DNA of 64,000 nucleotides, taken from Gordonia sp. KTR9 (GTDB lineage: Bacteria > Actinomycetota > Actinomycetes > Mycobacteriales > Mycobacteriaceae). Below the pieces are notes generated by a model that worked only from the letters and a program-made list of their open reading frames with translations, ran no database searches and was not told where the DNA came from. This document shows positions 40,338 through 49,847 of this stretch, piece by piece. The stretch's first letter is position 1; each line of letters opens with the position of its first letter. The position numbers were made by a program, and so were the translations under genes. The stretch is taken from positions 5,332,001 to 5,396,000 of the forward strand of contig NC_018581.1 of assembly GCF_000143885.2 (NCBI RefSeq). Reading direction: 5' to 3'.

Positions 40338-41993
40338 CCTGGATCTTTCACGTGAGGTTGGGGCGGGTGGGGTTGTGGTGTGGGCGTGCGGGGGTTCCGG
40401 CGTGTGGCCGGTTCTTCGGGTCCTGGGTTTGTCGGGTGTGGGGCTGCAGAGACTGAGTGCGTGGTCGTTGGGGTGCTCAGGTGGTGTGTAGTGCGGTCCA
40501 GCCGGTGGTGATGGTCTCCAGGTGGGGCCAGTTGGTCGGTAGTCGCAGGAGTTGGCGTCGTCCGGAGTGGATGATGCGCCCGGCCACGGCGAGGATGCGT
40601 AGGCGTAGTTGTTTGGGTTCCCATCGGCGGATTGTGGCGTGAGGGCCCCAACATAGGGTTTGGGTCCATACCAGTAGTTCTGTTGCCAGACAGACTATTT
40701 CCAGCCAGATCTGGTTCTTGGTGAACGCCTGGAACGGCAGGTTGGCCAGTCCGGTGTCTTTGAGGTTGCGGATGCGGTCCTCGGCGCGGGCGCGTTGGCG
40801 GTGGCGTACGTTCGAGGGTGCGGTAGCGTCCAGCCGGTGCCGCGGGTGTTGGTGGCGAACACGGTGTAGCGGCGGCCATCGATATCGGTCAACCGTAGTT
40901 GGGCCCCGGAGTGGGGGTACTCGCGGCGGACGATGACGCGCATCCCTGCCGGCCATGAGGGGGCATCAGCGTTGGCCAGGGCGGGAATCGTGCTGGTCAG
41001 CTCGGCGACGTGGGCGTCGAGTCGAGGTTCACCGTGGGTGTCGATGGCTGGTTGCCAGGCCTGTTCGGGTAGTCGGGCCAGTGCGGTTTTGATGGTGTCG
41101 GAGACGATGTAGCCGATCGAGTACTGCAATCCGGCGTCGGTGATGTGGGCCAGGAACTCTTTGGAACATCCCGCGGCGTCGGTGCGGACGAGTACCTGGC
41201 CGCGTTCACCGGCCGGTAGCTGGTCCAACGCGGCGCTCAGCGTGGTGATGTGCAGGTCAGCGCCTTGGGGTGAGGCGCCGCCGCGGCGGAGGTCGCAGAT
41301 GAGTGGTTCACCGGTGCCGTACTGGCCGTGATCGAGCAGTGCGCACATCGGGGCGTGGCCGTACTGGCGTTTGTAGTTGATTTCGGCGTGTTCTTTGTCC
41401 GAGTGCGCGGTCACGGTGGTGGCGTCGAGATCGATGATGACCTGCCCGCCGTCGAAGCTGACCGGTCGTCCCTCCAGGGGCCGTCGCCGCGCCCACACGC
41501 GTTCTCGGCAGTGTGCGCGGGCCTGGCGGATGGCGGCCACGGCTGCGGTGGAGTCCTCGGCGAGTGTGTTGATCAGGCGAGAGGCTGTCGGGTCCGAGGC
41601 GACGGTGCCGAACAGGGCGGGTTGGGCGCGCACGATCGCCAGATCAGACACACAGTCACCGCCCACGGCGACCGCGGTCGCGAGGTCGAGCAGCACTTTG
41701 GCGGGGTGGTGCACGGTGCGCGAGGTTGTCCACGGCATCAATGCCGCGCTCAGGGCGGTATCGAGACCGGCGATCTGCATGGTCTTGCGTAGCAGGACCG
41801 CGCCGGTGGTGCTGGTCAGTGACTCACTGCGGTCGGTATCGACAACCAGATGTGGGTAGCGGTTATGCTTCACGTGCGAAGTGCCTCTCTGCGCCAGGAT
41901 CATTGTCTTGTGGTGATTCAATAATCCACTGGCAGACAGGCACTTTCGCGTATTCACACGCCGACAACCCCACACGCCCATGAAAGATCCAGG
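40338..41993 (-). mobile_element. IS1380-family insertion sequence (1656 bp)
   Basis: Terminal inverted repeats CCTGGATCTTTCA (40338-40350) and its complement (41981-41993) bound the element. A direct duplication CTTAG lies at 40333-40337 and 41994-41998. The clean duplication shows a simple and probably recent transposition into the hypothetical gene. Confidence 0.92.
40477..41873 (-). pseudogene. IS1380-family transposase with a frameshift
   Basis: The first part (41873 to about 40840) reads HNRYPHLVVDTDRSESL through VSFDGGQVIIDLDATTVTAHSDKEH (DDE core) to VFATNTRGT. The continuation DATAPSNVRHRQRARAEDRI and NLKDTGLANLPFQAF is in another frame and ends at 40477. A single base appears to be missing near 40833-40845. 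The joined product would be about 465 residues, the normal family size. The start is probably GTG 41873. The element is likely inactive unless the shift is a sequencing error or is bypassed. Confidence 0.82.
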
Positions 41994-43326
41994 CTTAGGG
42001 AAAAACTCCCGCCGAAGGTCGGCGATGAGTTCCACATAGTCAGAGTCCCCGGTGAGGGCCGCGGTCCGTAGTGTCCTGAACACTGCGGTGAGCGGTTCCT
42101 CGCTGGTGGCTTCGACCATGGCTGTAACCGCATAGGTGCTGGCTAGGGGTGTCACCTCGCCGGTATCGGTAGTGGTCCGCAGTTCGATTCTGCTGTCGGC
42201 GTTGAATGCATCCCACGCGTTCGTTGTGTGCGGTTCGTCGAAGGGAGGTGGTAGTGGTGTCCTGTTGTCCAACGCGTCGAGGGCCTCGCGTATCCATTCG
42301 ATATCGGCTACGCCGGCGATTGTGTATGCGCGGCGAGCGGCCCATGCCGCGATCCTGCGTAATTTTGGTTCTCTGGCCCGGGTCATTGCATCGACAAGCA
42401 TCCTGTCGTGACCAGCGAATTCTCTGGCGTAAGCCACCCGACGGAGCTTGTCGGTAGGTGGTCGTCCGCCCCAATCGATCGCTTCTTGTTTGGCCCAGAT
42501 CGCCGTTTGCTCGTAGCCGTACTTGATGTGCATGGTTGCATCCGCTGCCGGATCGGGGTCCCACCAGTTCCGTGTCTTATGGATGTTGATGTCGTCGTTC
42601 CATGCCGCATCGGACTTGTGAAGCCGGCGCATCGCAGCGGGCTGGGTGGCCCTCCATATCTGCACGAGGTACGACTCGGTGGGTTCGTCGACCTTCAAGT
42701 CCCAGTTGGCATCGCGCCCTCGAGCAGACACACGAAACGTATTGATGCCTTTGAGAATCGGGAGCGTGGGAAAATCGGGTGCCAGCTCACCATCCAACGT
42801 GATGACCCGGATGGGTTTGCTGACTCTGATGGTGGCTTCCTCGACCACCTCCCAGTCGTTGGAGGTGACATCAATATCGTCAGGCTGTCCATCTAACACT
42901 TCCACCGTCAATGACACCGGACCGTAGGCGACGCCGGTCTTGATGGTGACGAAGTTCGGGCCAATCTCCATCGCGCTGCCAGTCACGGCTGGCTTGTAGG
43001 TTTCAGCGGAGGGCGCCCCCACGACGAACTGATGGTGGTCAACCACCACAGTCCCAGAGAACGTCATCAGACCAGTCTCCACGGCTGTCGAGTTTGAAGA
43101 CAGAAAGAATGCCTCGTCGTCGCTCTGGAGTTTCGATCACCGTGCTGTCGGCTCAGGATCGTCGGTGCTGTGGGCTTGTCGCAGCCGGCCTCACGTCATC
43201 GTCACCTTGCGTTCATAGCCGAGGCCGACGGCGATCGGGCCTCGCAGCCACCGGGCCCCCAGCAGTGCCACCGCTACCGCCGAGGACGAGGAAGCCCGGC
43301 TGTGCCCTCCGACGCCGTCGCTTCCG

Positions 43327-43716
43327 TCAGAGCTGCTTCAGATCCGACTGCTGCCACACCGCGCGCATCGTCGACACCTTGCCGTCGGCATCGAAGACCA
43401 TGATGTCGACGGGGGTGATCTCGAAGGCCAGTCCGGCGGTCTTGGTGACCAGGGTGAACTCGAAGACGGCGGTGTCGCCGGCGATCTTCTTCCATTTGAG
43501 CGTTGCGGTGCGCTCGTCCATACCGGTGATCACCGAGTAGAACTCGACGAGCTGCTCGCGGGTGTCGCGGATGTCTGCGCCGATGGGGTCCTCGACGGTC
43601 GCGTCGGGCGCGTAGAGGTCGGCGATCTGTTCGGCGGTACCCGAATTGAGCAGTTCGATGTAGGCGTCGACGGCCGCCTCGATCTTCTCGGCGAGCCCGG
43701 CTTGTTCCACGGTCAT
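43327..43716 (-). CDS. Steroid delta-isomerase-like SnoaL/NTF2-fold protein
   Basis: A 129-residue NTF2-like protein: AAVDAYIELLNSGTAEQIADLYAPDATVEDPIG is the conserved opening of ketosteroid-isomerase-like proteins, with Tyr and the Asp/Glu region at usual positions, and AGLAFEITPVDIMVFDADGK near the end. It resembles mycobacterial delta-5-3-ketosteroid isomerase-like proteins. A KstR-type operator 15 bp upstream supports a role in sterol breakdown. ATG 43716 has GGAGGATTC before it. Confidence 0.8.
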   Translation of the reverse strand: MTVEQAGLAEKIEAAVDAYIELLNSGTAEQIADLYAPDATVEDPIGADIRDTREQLVEFYSVITGMDERTATLKWKKIAGDTAVFEFTLVTKTAGLAFEITPVDIMVFDADGKVSTMRAVWQQSDLKQL

Positions 43717-43728
43717 GAATCCTCCACA

Positions 43729-43748
43729 AATTAGAACGTGTTCTAATT
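43729..43748. promoter_or_regulatory. KstR-type operator before the isomerase gene
   Basis: AATTAGAACGTGTTCTAATT is a palindrome with perfect 9-bp arms whose centre TAGAACGTGTTCTA (43732-43745) matches the KstR consensus TnnAACnnGTTnnA exactly. It lies 12 bp upstream of the isomerase ATG, in the divergent region with the membrane-protein operon. Confidence 0.75.
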
Positions 43749-43863
43749 CGGCACCGTAGCACGGCGTCCGTCAACCGGTGGATGATTCCGGTGCACCGTC
43801 GGAGTTGTTTGATACGTTCGCCGCACAGTTCTCCCTGCGCGGAAAGGCCGGTGCACCTTCTCG

Positions 43864-44949
43864 ATGTCCGAGCCGCCGCACGCACCGACGCCGCCTGCCG
43901 GCGCGTCTCCGTGGCGGCCGCCCGACGTCTCCGATGAATGGAGCCCGATCCCCGAGGCCGGGACACGGCCACACCCGATCGCGCCCGGGCCGCAGCCGGC
44001 GTGGGGGTCGGCGCAGCACGGCGGGTGGCCGACTGGCCGGCAAGGGTGGTCGGAATGGATGCCCGCGCACCACCCCACGACGGCCAGCGCCCTGTTGCAG
44101 CGCATCTTCTCGACCGTTGTCACTGCACCCCGTATCTTTCTCGGGCTCGTCGCGATGACGTGGGTGGTGGCGGCACCGCCCCTTGCCGGAGCCACATTCT
44201 GGTTGAACACCACAGATCTGGCCGTCGACGACCCGAGCGACTGGGCATCGATCATCGCTCCTCTCGCTGCGATCGTCTGCGTCGTCTTCGTTCAGTGGAT
44301 CGTGGTGGCCGGGACGCTCACCGGTCTCGCCGCACACCCCGTGGCGCGCGTTCGTGCCGGCTCTCGGCCCGCCTTCGACGACACGCTGCGGTACGCATGG
44401 CGTGCCCTCCCCAGGCTCCTGGCCTGGACCGTGCTCCTGGGGTTCGCAGTCGCAGCGGCTTTCACACCCGCCGTCGCGCTCTTCGGTCTGGGCGCCGCGT
44501 CCGGCGGATTCGTGCTGCTCACCGGGAGCCTGCTCCTCGCCCTCGTCGCTGTCGTCCCGGTGGCCTGGCTGCTGGTCCGCGCGGTGTTCACCGCACCGGC
44601 GATCGTGCTCGACGGACTCACTGTGCGAGAGGCGGTCGCCCGCTCGGGTTCGTTGGCCGCGCAGCGATTCTGGCGGGCCTTCGGCGTCCTGGCGGTCATG
44701 CTCGTGCTGGCGTGGGTCGCGATGACCACGATGATGTATCCGTTCGATCTCCTCGGATCCTTCGCCGGCACATGGTTCGACGACGCGGACGCCGACACGT
44801 ACGAGACCGTCGTCTCGGTGGTCGGCTCAGTCGTCGCGTCGATCGTCGTGCAACCGGTGCTGACCGTCGTGCCGGCCGTCCTCTACGACGACGCGCGCGC
44901 CGCCGAGTCGGCAGCGACACCGGCTGTCCCGGGACGGGGCGACCGGTGA
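43864..44949 (+). CDS. Multi-helix membrane protein at the head of the moxR operon
   Basis: A 361-residue protein with a Pro-rich polar N-terminus (about 75 residues) and about six hydrophobic segments, including LGLVAMTWVVAAPPLAG, AAIVCVVFVQWIVVAGTL and LAWTVLLGFAVAAAFTPAVAL. The helix pattern and SGSLAAQRFWRAFGVL resemble the membrane domain found in glycerophosphodiester-phosphodiesterase-like proteins. Role unknown; its stop overlaps the next start (GTGA), so it belongs to the MoxR/DUF58 operon. Confidence 0.75.
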   Translation: MSEPPHAPTPPAGASPWRPPDVSDEWSPIPEAGTRPHPIAPGPQPAWGSAQHGGWPTGRQGWSEWMPAHHPTTASALLQRIFSTVVTAPRIFLGLVAMTWVVAAPPLAGATFWLNTTDLAVDDPSDWASIIAPLAAIVCVVFVQWIVVAGTLTGLAAHPVARVRAGSRPAFDDTLRYAWRALPRLLAWTVLLGFAVAAAFTPAVALFGLGAASGGFVLLTGSLLLALVAVVPVAWLLVRAVFTAPAIVLDGLTVREAVARSGSLAAQRFWRAFGVLAVMLVLAWVAMTTMMYPFDLLGSFAGTWFDDADADTYETVVSVVGSVVASIVVQPVLTVVPAVLYDDARAAESAATPAVPGRGDR

Positions 44950-45626
44950 TCGGAATCCTCGCCGCGCCCCTGGACCCCGCCAATGACGAGGCACGCCGGT
45001 GGGCCGAACAGGAGCTCTCCGAACCCGACTACCAACCGCCCGAGCCGTCATGGTTCGACCGCTTCGGTGAGCGCCTCTGGGAGTGGATCGCCGACAACGT
45101 CTTCGGCTGGTTCGGCGGCTCCGACACGCTGCGCGCCATCGTGATCGTCCTGGCGATCGCGCTTGTCCTCGGACTCGTCGTCGTGGTCATCCGTCATCTC
45201 CGTCGCAACCCGCGCATCCCCCGGCCCACCGGTGCCGCGCCATCCGAATCGGTGCTGACCGGTCCGGCTCGGTCAGCGGCCGAGTTCCGGTCCGACGCCG
45301 ACACCGCATTCGCGGCGGGACAGTACGACGCGTGCGTGCTTGCCGCCGTGCGCGCCGTGGCCCGCCGCGGAATCGAGCGCGGACTGCTGGCCGACGAGCC
45401 GTCCCTCACCGCCCACGAGGTGGCCCTCGACCTCGGACCCCGCTTCCCCGCACACGATGCCGGATTACGCAGGGCCACAGACCTCTTCGACGCCATCGCC
45501 TACGGCGACCGGCACGCGTCCGCCGAATACGCGCGTAAGGTTCTCGAACTCGAGCGCGCGGTCTCGTCCGCGCGACCAGCCGAGCCGGATGTCAACCGAC
45601 CGCGCCGCCAGGCGGTGCCCCGATGA
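44946..45626 (+). CDS. DUF4129-domain membrane protein
   Basis: A 226-residue protein with one central membrane helix (RAIVIVLAIALVLGLVVVVI) and a C-terminal DUF4129 domain (about 115-205: DADTAFAAGQYDACVLAAVRAVARRGIERG, then LTAHEVALDL and DLFDAIAYGDRHASAEYARKV). DUF4129 proteins accompany MoxR ATPases and resemble transglutaminase-associated proteins. The GTG start overlaps the previous stop and the stop overlaps the next ATG. Confidence 0.85.
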   Translation: MIGILAAPLDPANDEARRWAEQELSEPDYQPPEPSWFDRFGERLWEWIADNVFGWFGGSDTLRAIVIVLAIALVLGLVVVVIRHLRRNPRIPRPTGAAPSESVLTGPARSAAEFRSDADTAFAAGQYDACVLAAVRAVARRGIERGLLADEPSLTAHEVALDLGPRFPAHDAGLRRATDLFDAIAYGDRHASAEYARKVLELERAVSSARPAEPDVNRPRRQAVPR

Positions 45627-46894
45627 CCGGCACCCTGCAGGCCGCCCCGCCGCTGCGTCCCCCGCCCGCGAAGAACAGGACACCGGCCTGGGTCTGGGTG
45701 GTCATCGTCGTGGTGATCGTCGTCGTTGTCGCCGGCATCGGCCTCCTCGGTGTCACCGCGCTCACCGGGGTGCGGGGTACGCCCGGGCCCGGGGTGAGCA
45801 ACGACCCCGACAACGCCCAACCCGGCGGGTCGCGGGCGCTCGCGCAGATCCTCGACGACCACGGTGCCGACCTCCGGCTGGTGCGCGGACTCGACGAGTT
45901 CACCGACGCTCCGCGCCCCGACGCGGAAACCACGGTGGTGGTGAGCTCGACGTCGTCGTTGAATCCCGGTACCACCGAGCAGTTCCGCGACCGCGTGCAG
46001 GACGCCGACCGCGTGATCCTGATCGCACCGGACAACACCGTCCTGACCGCGCTCGACCTCCCGGTCACATCCTCCTACGGCGACGGCCCCTCCGCGGTCG
46101 CCGCCGGATGCCGGACACCCGGGATCGACGAGACCGACATCGTCGGCTTCACCCCCTTCGGCTACTCGTCCACCTCGCCCTCGGCCACCGCCTGTTTCAC
46201 CGCCGGCACGACGTCGGATCTCGTCGTCGTACCGCGAACCGCCGAGCGACCCGAGTTCGTCGTGATCAGCGGCGGGATGCTCACCAACGAGCAACTCGCG
46301 CAACAGGACAACGCGGGCGTGGCGATACGCGTGTTCGCCGGTTCCGATGACATCCTCTGGTACGTACCGTTCTTCACCGACCAGGTGGCATCCGACGACG
46401 AAGAGTCCGACATCCCGGCGGCGGTCGGGCCGCTCATCGTGTTGACCGTCTTCGCGGTTCTCGCCTTGATGCTCTGGCGGGGCAGGCGATTCGGATCGCT
46501 GGTCACCGAGCCGTTGCCCGCCGTCGTCAAGGCGGTCGAGACCACCCGTGCGCGGGGCCGGATGTATCACCGCGCCGGAGCCGACGCACGGGCCGCTGCG
46601 GCGTTGCGCATCCACACGCTGGGCTCGCTGGCGTCGTATCTCGGCCTGCCGTTCGACGCGGCACGGGCCACCGATGCACTGTCGCAACCAGACTGGGACG
46701 CCGTCGTCGCGCCACAAGAGACCGCGGACCCGACGGTGTCGGCGATCGTCATCGCCGTGGCCGGGGCGACCCATCGCGACCTCGGCGAGATCCGTTCACT
46801 GCTCGCCGGTCCGCTGCCCACCACCACCGCCCAGCTCGTGCGCTTCACCGCCGATCTGACCAACCTCGAGAAGGAAGTCCGACACACACCATGA
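45623..46894 (+). CDS. DUF4350-domain membrane protein
   Basis: A 423-residue protein: an N-terminal membrane helix (VWVVIVVVIVVVVAGIGLLG), an extracytoplasmic DUF4350 domain (about 55-245, starting NAQPGGSRALAQILDDHGAD, a GATase-like fold) and a second helix (LIVLTVFAVLALMLWRG) followed by a cytoplasmic region. This is the standard partner between DUF4129 and MoxR genes in Actinobacteria. It overlaps both neighbours by 4 bp. Confidence 0.87.
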   Translation: MTGTLQAAPPLRPPPAKNRTPAWVWVVIVVVIVVVVAGIGLLGVTALTGVRGTPGPGVSNDPDNAQPGGSRALAQILDDHGADLRLVRGLDEFTDAPRPDAETTVVVSSTSSLNPGTTEQFRDRVQDADRVILIAPDNTVLTALDLPVTSSYGDGPSAVAAGCRTPGIDETDIVGFTPFGYSSTSPSATACFTAGTTSDLVVVPRTAERPEFVVISGGMLTNEQLAQQDNAGVAIRVFAGSDDILWYVPFFTDQVASDDEESDIPAAVGPLIVLTVFAVLALMLWRGRRFGSLVTEPLPAVVKAVETTRARGRMYHRAGADARAAAALRIHTLGSLASYLGLPFDAARATDALSQPDWDAVVAPQETADPTVSAIVIAVAGATHRDLGEIRSLLAGPLPTTTAQLVRFTADLTNLEKEVRHTP

Positions 46895-47970
46895 CCGTCG
46901 ACCCGTCCCGCGACCCTGGCCCCGGTCCGTTCACCCCAGACCCTTTCACCCCAGACCCGTTCACGAAAGCAACTCCCGGCCGGCCACCGGAGAACGCCCA
47001 CCACCGGCCCGGCGGGGCGCCGAACCGCGCACGCGATGCGCTCGGGGCCGTCCGCGGTGAGGTCGCCAAGGCCGTCGTCGGTCAGGACCCGGCAGTGGCA
47101 GGCATCCTGATCGCGCTGCTCTGCCGCGGGCACATCCTGCTCGAAGGCGTTCCCGGCGTTGCCAAGACGCTGCTCGTCCGGTCGGTGGCCGCCGCGCTCG
47201 ACGTCGAGACGAAGCGTGTGCAGTTCACTCCGGACCTCATGCCCGGCGATGTCACCGGATCGCTCGTGTTCGATTCCGCCAGCTCTGAGTTCACGTTCCG
47301 CGAGGGACCGGTGTTCACCAATCTCCTGCTGGCCGACGAGATCAACCGCACCCCGCCGAAGACGCAGGCATCGCTGCTGGAGGCGATGGAGGAACGTCAG
47401 GTCACCGTCGACGGTGATCCGCGCCCGCTACCCAGCCCGTTCCTCGTCGCCGCGACCCAGAACCCCGTCGAGTACGAGGGCACGTACCCTCTGCCCGAAG
47501 CGCAGCTCGATCGGTTCCTGCTGAAGGTCACGTTGCCGCTCCCGCCTCGCGACGACGAGATCACCGTGCTCACGCGGCACGCATCCGGATTCGATCCGCG
47601 CAACCTGTCCGCCGCAGGGCTCCGGCCGGTCGCCACGGCCGCCGACGTTGAGGCCGGCGCCGAGCAGGTCCGTCGGGTGACGGTCGCTCCGCAGGTCACC
47701 GCCTACATCGTCGACATCGCTCGGGCCACCCGGTTCTCACCGTCGCTGGCACTCGGCGTCAGCCCGCGAGGAGCCACCGCCCTACTGGGCACGAGCCGCG
47801 CATGGGCGTGGTTGAACGGCCGCGACTTCGTGACCCCCGATGACGTGCAGGCGCTCGCCCAATCGACGCTGGCGCACCGCCTGTCGTTGCGCCCGGAGGC
47901 CGAACTCGAGGGGGTGTCGGTGGGCTCGGTGCTCGACGCCGCCATCAACTCGGTGCCCGTCCCCCGCTGA
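46891..47970 (+). CDS. moxR: MoxR-family AAA+ ATPase
   Basis: A 359-residue MoxR ATPase. A variable N-terminus contains a three-fold FTPDPFT-like repeat, then Walker A (GVPGVAKTLLVRS), Walker B (LLADEINRTPPKTQ), sensor 1 (AATQNPVEYEGTYPLPEAQLDRF) and the C-terminal lid. MoxR proteins act as chaperones for metal-protein or von Willebrand-factor-type partners. Here the partner would be the adjacent DUF58 protein. It is in the tight operon with ATGA and TGATG overlaps. Confidence 0.92.
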   Translation: MTVDPSRDPGPGPFTPDPFTPDPFTKATPGRPPENAHHRPGGAPNRARDALGAVRGEVAKAVVGQDPAVAGILIALLCRGHILLEGVPGVAKTLLVRSVAAALDVETKRVQFTPDLMPGDVTGSLVFDSASSEFTFREGPVFTNLLLADEINRTPPKTQASLLEAMEERQVTVDGDPRPLPSPFLVAATQNPVEYEGTYPLPEAQLDRFLLKVTLPLPPRDDEITVLTRHASGFDPRNLSAAGLRPVATAADVEAGAEQVRRVTVAPQVTAYIVDIARATRFSPSLALGVSPRGATALLGTSRAWAWLNGRDFVTPDDVQALAQSTLAHRLSLRPEAELEGVSVGSVLDAAINSVPVPR

Positions 47971-49262
47971 TGTTCCTCACCGGCCGCTTCCTGATCCTGG
48001 TGCTGCTCGGCGCAGTGCCCGTCCTGATCTGGCCGAATTACGCGGTCCCCGTTCTGTGGACGATGTTCTGCGTCCTGCTCATGTGCCTCGACATCGCGCT
48101 GGCGGGGTCCACGAAGTCGATCACCATGTCGCGTTCGGCGCCCGGCCCGATCCGGCTCGGTCAGAGCACGACATGTTCGATCACGGTCACGAACCACGGC
48201 TCGGGGACCTTCCGTGGCGTGCTTCGCGACAGCTGGCAGCCTTCGGCCGGTGCGTCGGAGAACACCCATCGGGTGACGATCCCGCGTGCGGAGGCACGTT
48301 CGGTGACAACGACTCTCGCCCCCACGCGCCGCGGTGACCGGCTCGCCGTCCGGGTCGCCGTGCGGCGACTGGGACCGCTGGGCGTCGCCGGACGCCAACG
48401 GTCGGTACCCCTGCCGGGCCGCGTTCGCGCACTCCCACCCTTCGACTCGAGACGGTTGCTGCCCTCTCGGCTGGCCCATCTCCGCCAGCTCGACGGCAGA
48501 TCCGCGGTGCGGGTACGGGGTCAGGGCACCGAATTCGATTCCCTTCGTGACTATGTCGAGGGTGACGACGTCCGTAGCATCGACTGGCGGGCCACCGCCC
48601 GGCGCCGTTCGACGGTGGTCCGTACCTGGCAGCCGGAGAAGGACCGCCACATCGTCATCGTCTTGGACACCTCACGGACGTCAGCCGGGCGCGTGGGCGA
48701 CACCCCTCGACTCGACGCCGCGATGGACGCCGCCCTGCTGCTGGCCGCCCTCGCGTCGCACGCCGGTGACCGGGTGGATCTCATCGCCGGTGACCGCCGA
48801 GTCCATCGACGGGTGGTCGGCGTCGGCCGCACCATGCTGCTCAACAGTCTCGTCACCGCCATGGCCGACCTCCAACCCGCTCTCCTGGAGGCGGATTGGC
48901 CGCTGCTCGGTGCCGAGGTCGCCAAGATCGGTCGCCAGCGCGCGTTGCTGGTGCTGCTCACACCCCTCGAACCCGCAGCCGTCGAGGAGTCGCTCCTCCC
49001 CCCACTGGCAGTACTCGCGCAGCGCTACAAGGTCATCATCGGCTCCGTCGCCGACCCTGCACTCGACGCGATGCTGACCGAGCGCGACGACGCCACCCAG
49101 ATCTACGACGCCGCGGCCGCGGCACGCACGCTCACCCTGCGCGATCGGACCGCCACCGCGGTGGGCCGGCTCGGCGTCGACGTGGTGGACGCGGCCCCCG
49201 ACAAGCTGCCCGCGAAGCTCGCCGATCATTATCTGCTGCTCAAGTCGCGGGGATTGCTGTAA
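47970..49262 (+). CDS. DUF58-domain protein
   Basis: A 430-residue protein with two N-terminal membrane helices (about 1-45) and a DUF58 domain with the signature LRDYVEGDDVRSIDWRATAR near residues 190-210, followed by a vWA-like fold (HIVIVLDTSRTSAGR). DUF58 proteins pair with MoxR. The ATG overlaps the MoxR stop (TGATG). It is the last gene of the operon and is followed by the hairpin repeat at 49294. In mycobacteria the next gene is the SpoIIM/DUF95 membrane protein, which here lies 9.4 kb away. Confidence 0.9.
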   Translation: MFLTGRFLILVLLGAVPVLIWPNYAVPVLWTMFCVLLMCLDIALAGSTKSITMSRSAPGPIRLGQSTTCSITVTNHGSGTFRGVLRDSWQPSAGASENTHRVTIPRAEARSVTTTLAPTRRGDRLAVRVAVRRLGPLGVAGRQRSVPLPGRVRALPPFDSRRLLPSRLAHLRQLDGRSAVRVRGQGTEFDSLRDYVEGDDVRSIDWRATARRRSTVVRTWQPEKDRHIVIVLDTSRTSAGRVGDTPRLDAAMDAALLLAALASHAGDRVDLIAGDRRVHRRVVGVGRTMLLNSLVTAMADLQPALLEADWPLLGAEVAKIGRQRALLVLLTPLEPAAVEESLLPPLAVLAQRYKVIIGSVADPALDAMLTERDDATQIYDAAAAARTLTLRDRTATAVGRLGVDVVDAAPDKLPAKLADHYLLLKSRGLL

Positions 49263-49293
49263 CCGGTCGCGGTCGTCCGGCCCCCGCGCTGCA

Positions 49294-49350
49294 GAGTGCG
49301 GGATGCGTAGCGGTTTCCTCTACGCATCCCGCACCCTGGTCAACGGGCCG
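49294..49350 (+). repeat. 57-bp hairpin direct repeat, left copy (terminator of DUF58)
   Basis: Arms 49294-49311 and 49321-49338 (GAGTGCGGGATGCGTA type) pair with one mismatch. A tail TGGTCAACGG follows. The same 57-bp segment, 50 of 57 bases identical and in the same orientation, lies at 58274-58330. The copies bound the RidA-to-RraA block. Confidence 0.85.
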
Positions 49351-49357
49351 GCGGCAG

Positions 49358-49768
49358 TCAGTCGAGGATCGCCGTGGCCTCTACTTCGACGAGGACATCG
49401 GGTTCGAAGAGGTAGTCCACGCCGATCAACGAGGCCGGTGGCATGGGAGACGGCAAACCGATGTCCTCGGCGACGCGCTCGACACCGGCCATGAAGTCGG
49501 CGATCTTCTCGGGCGCCCAGTCGGTCACGTAGAACGTCAACCGCAGGACGTCGCCGAAAGTGGCTCCTGCCCCTGAAAGTCCAGTCGCGGTGTTTCGCAA
49601 CGCCTGAGCAACCTGGCCCGCCAGGTCACCCGGTGCCACGGGCGATCCGTCGGCCGTTCGAGCGATCTGGCCACTGACGTGCACGTGACGCGTCCCCGTG
49701 CCCACAGCGACGTGGTGGTACGGCGTCGGCTGGGTCATGCCCCGCGGGGTCGAGTAGTCAACGGTCAT
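49358..49768 (-). CDS. RidA-family protein
   Basis: A 136-residue RidA/YjgF/UK114-fold protein with HVSGQIARTADGSPV, GDLAGQVAQALRNTATGL, FGDVLRLTFYVTD and a C-terminal VLVEVEATAIL. RidA proteins hydrolyse reactive enamine/imine intermediates; many members keep a conserved Arg near the end of the chain that is not clear here, so the activity is uncertain. ATG 49768 has an excellent AAGGAGAACACC ribosome site. It is divergent from the HxlR regulator and probably controlled by it. Confidence 0.85.
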   Translation of the reverse strand: MTVDYSTPRGMTQPTPYHHVAVGTGTRHVHVSGQIARTADGSPVAPGDLAGQVAQALRNTATGLSGAGATFGDVLRLTFYVTDWAPEKIADFMAGVERVAEDIGLPSPMPPASLIGVDYLFEPDVLVEVEATAILD

Positions 49769-49795
49769 GGTGTTCTCCTTAGCGGCGTCCAATCG

Positions 49796-49810
49796 GTATA
49801 TCTTTGATAC
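49796..49810. promoter_or_regulatory. HxlR operator candidate
   Basis: GTATATCTTTGATAC carries GTAT-N7-ATAC arms, a form used by HxlR-type regulators. It lies between the divergent ridA-like and hxlR-like genes, 28 bp and 38 bp from their starts. Confidence 0.45.
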
Positions 49811-49847
49811 TTGGTGGCTGCAGGACACTTCAAGGAGACGTGGTTTC

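Larger units (their letters stand above)
40267..43067 (-). pseudogene. Hypothetical gene split by an IS1380 insertion
   Basis: Removing the IS1380 element and one copy of its CTTAG duplication restores a single frame of 379 codons: residues up to ...RREFFPK from 43067-41994, then LAPADHYERWIGHTVDDIPSG and a stop at 40269-40267. The N-terminal domain (TVVVDHHQFVVG, AYGPVSLTVEVLDGQPDD, FRVSARGRDANWD, ESYLVQIWRA) looks like the ComJ-like beta-sandwich seen in many actinobacterial hypothetical proteins (low certainty); the C-terminal part is alpha-helical and unrecognised. An in-frame GTG at 43082 is an alternative start. The insertion removes the last 22 codons and lets the frame run into the transposase. 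Confidence 0.82.

Noticed and set aside
40695..43082. Single 795-residue fusion protein
   Set aside because: It is a chance fusion of a truncated hypothetical gene with a transposase across the IS1380 end, shown by inverted repeats and the CTTAG duplication.
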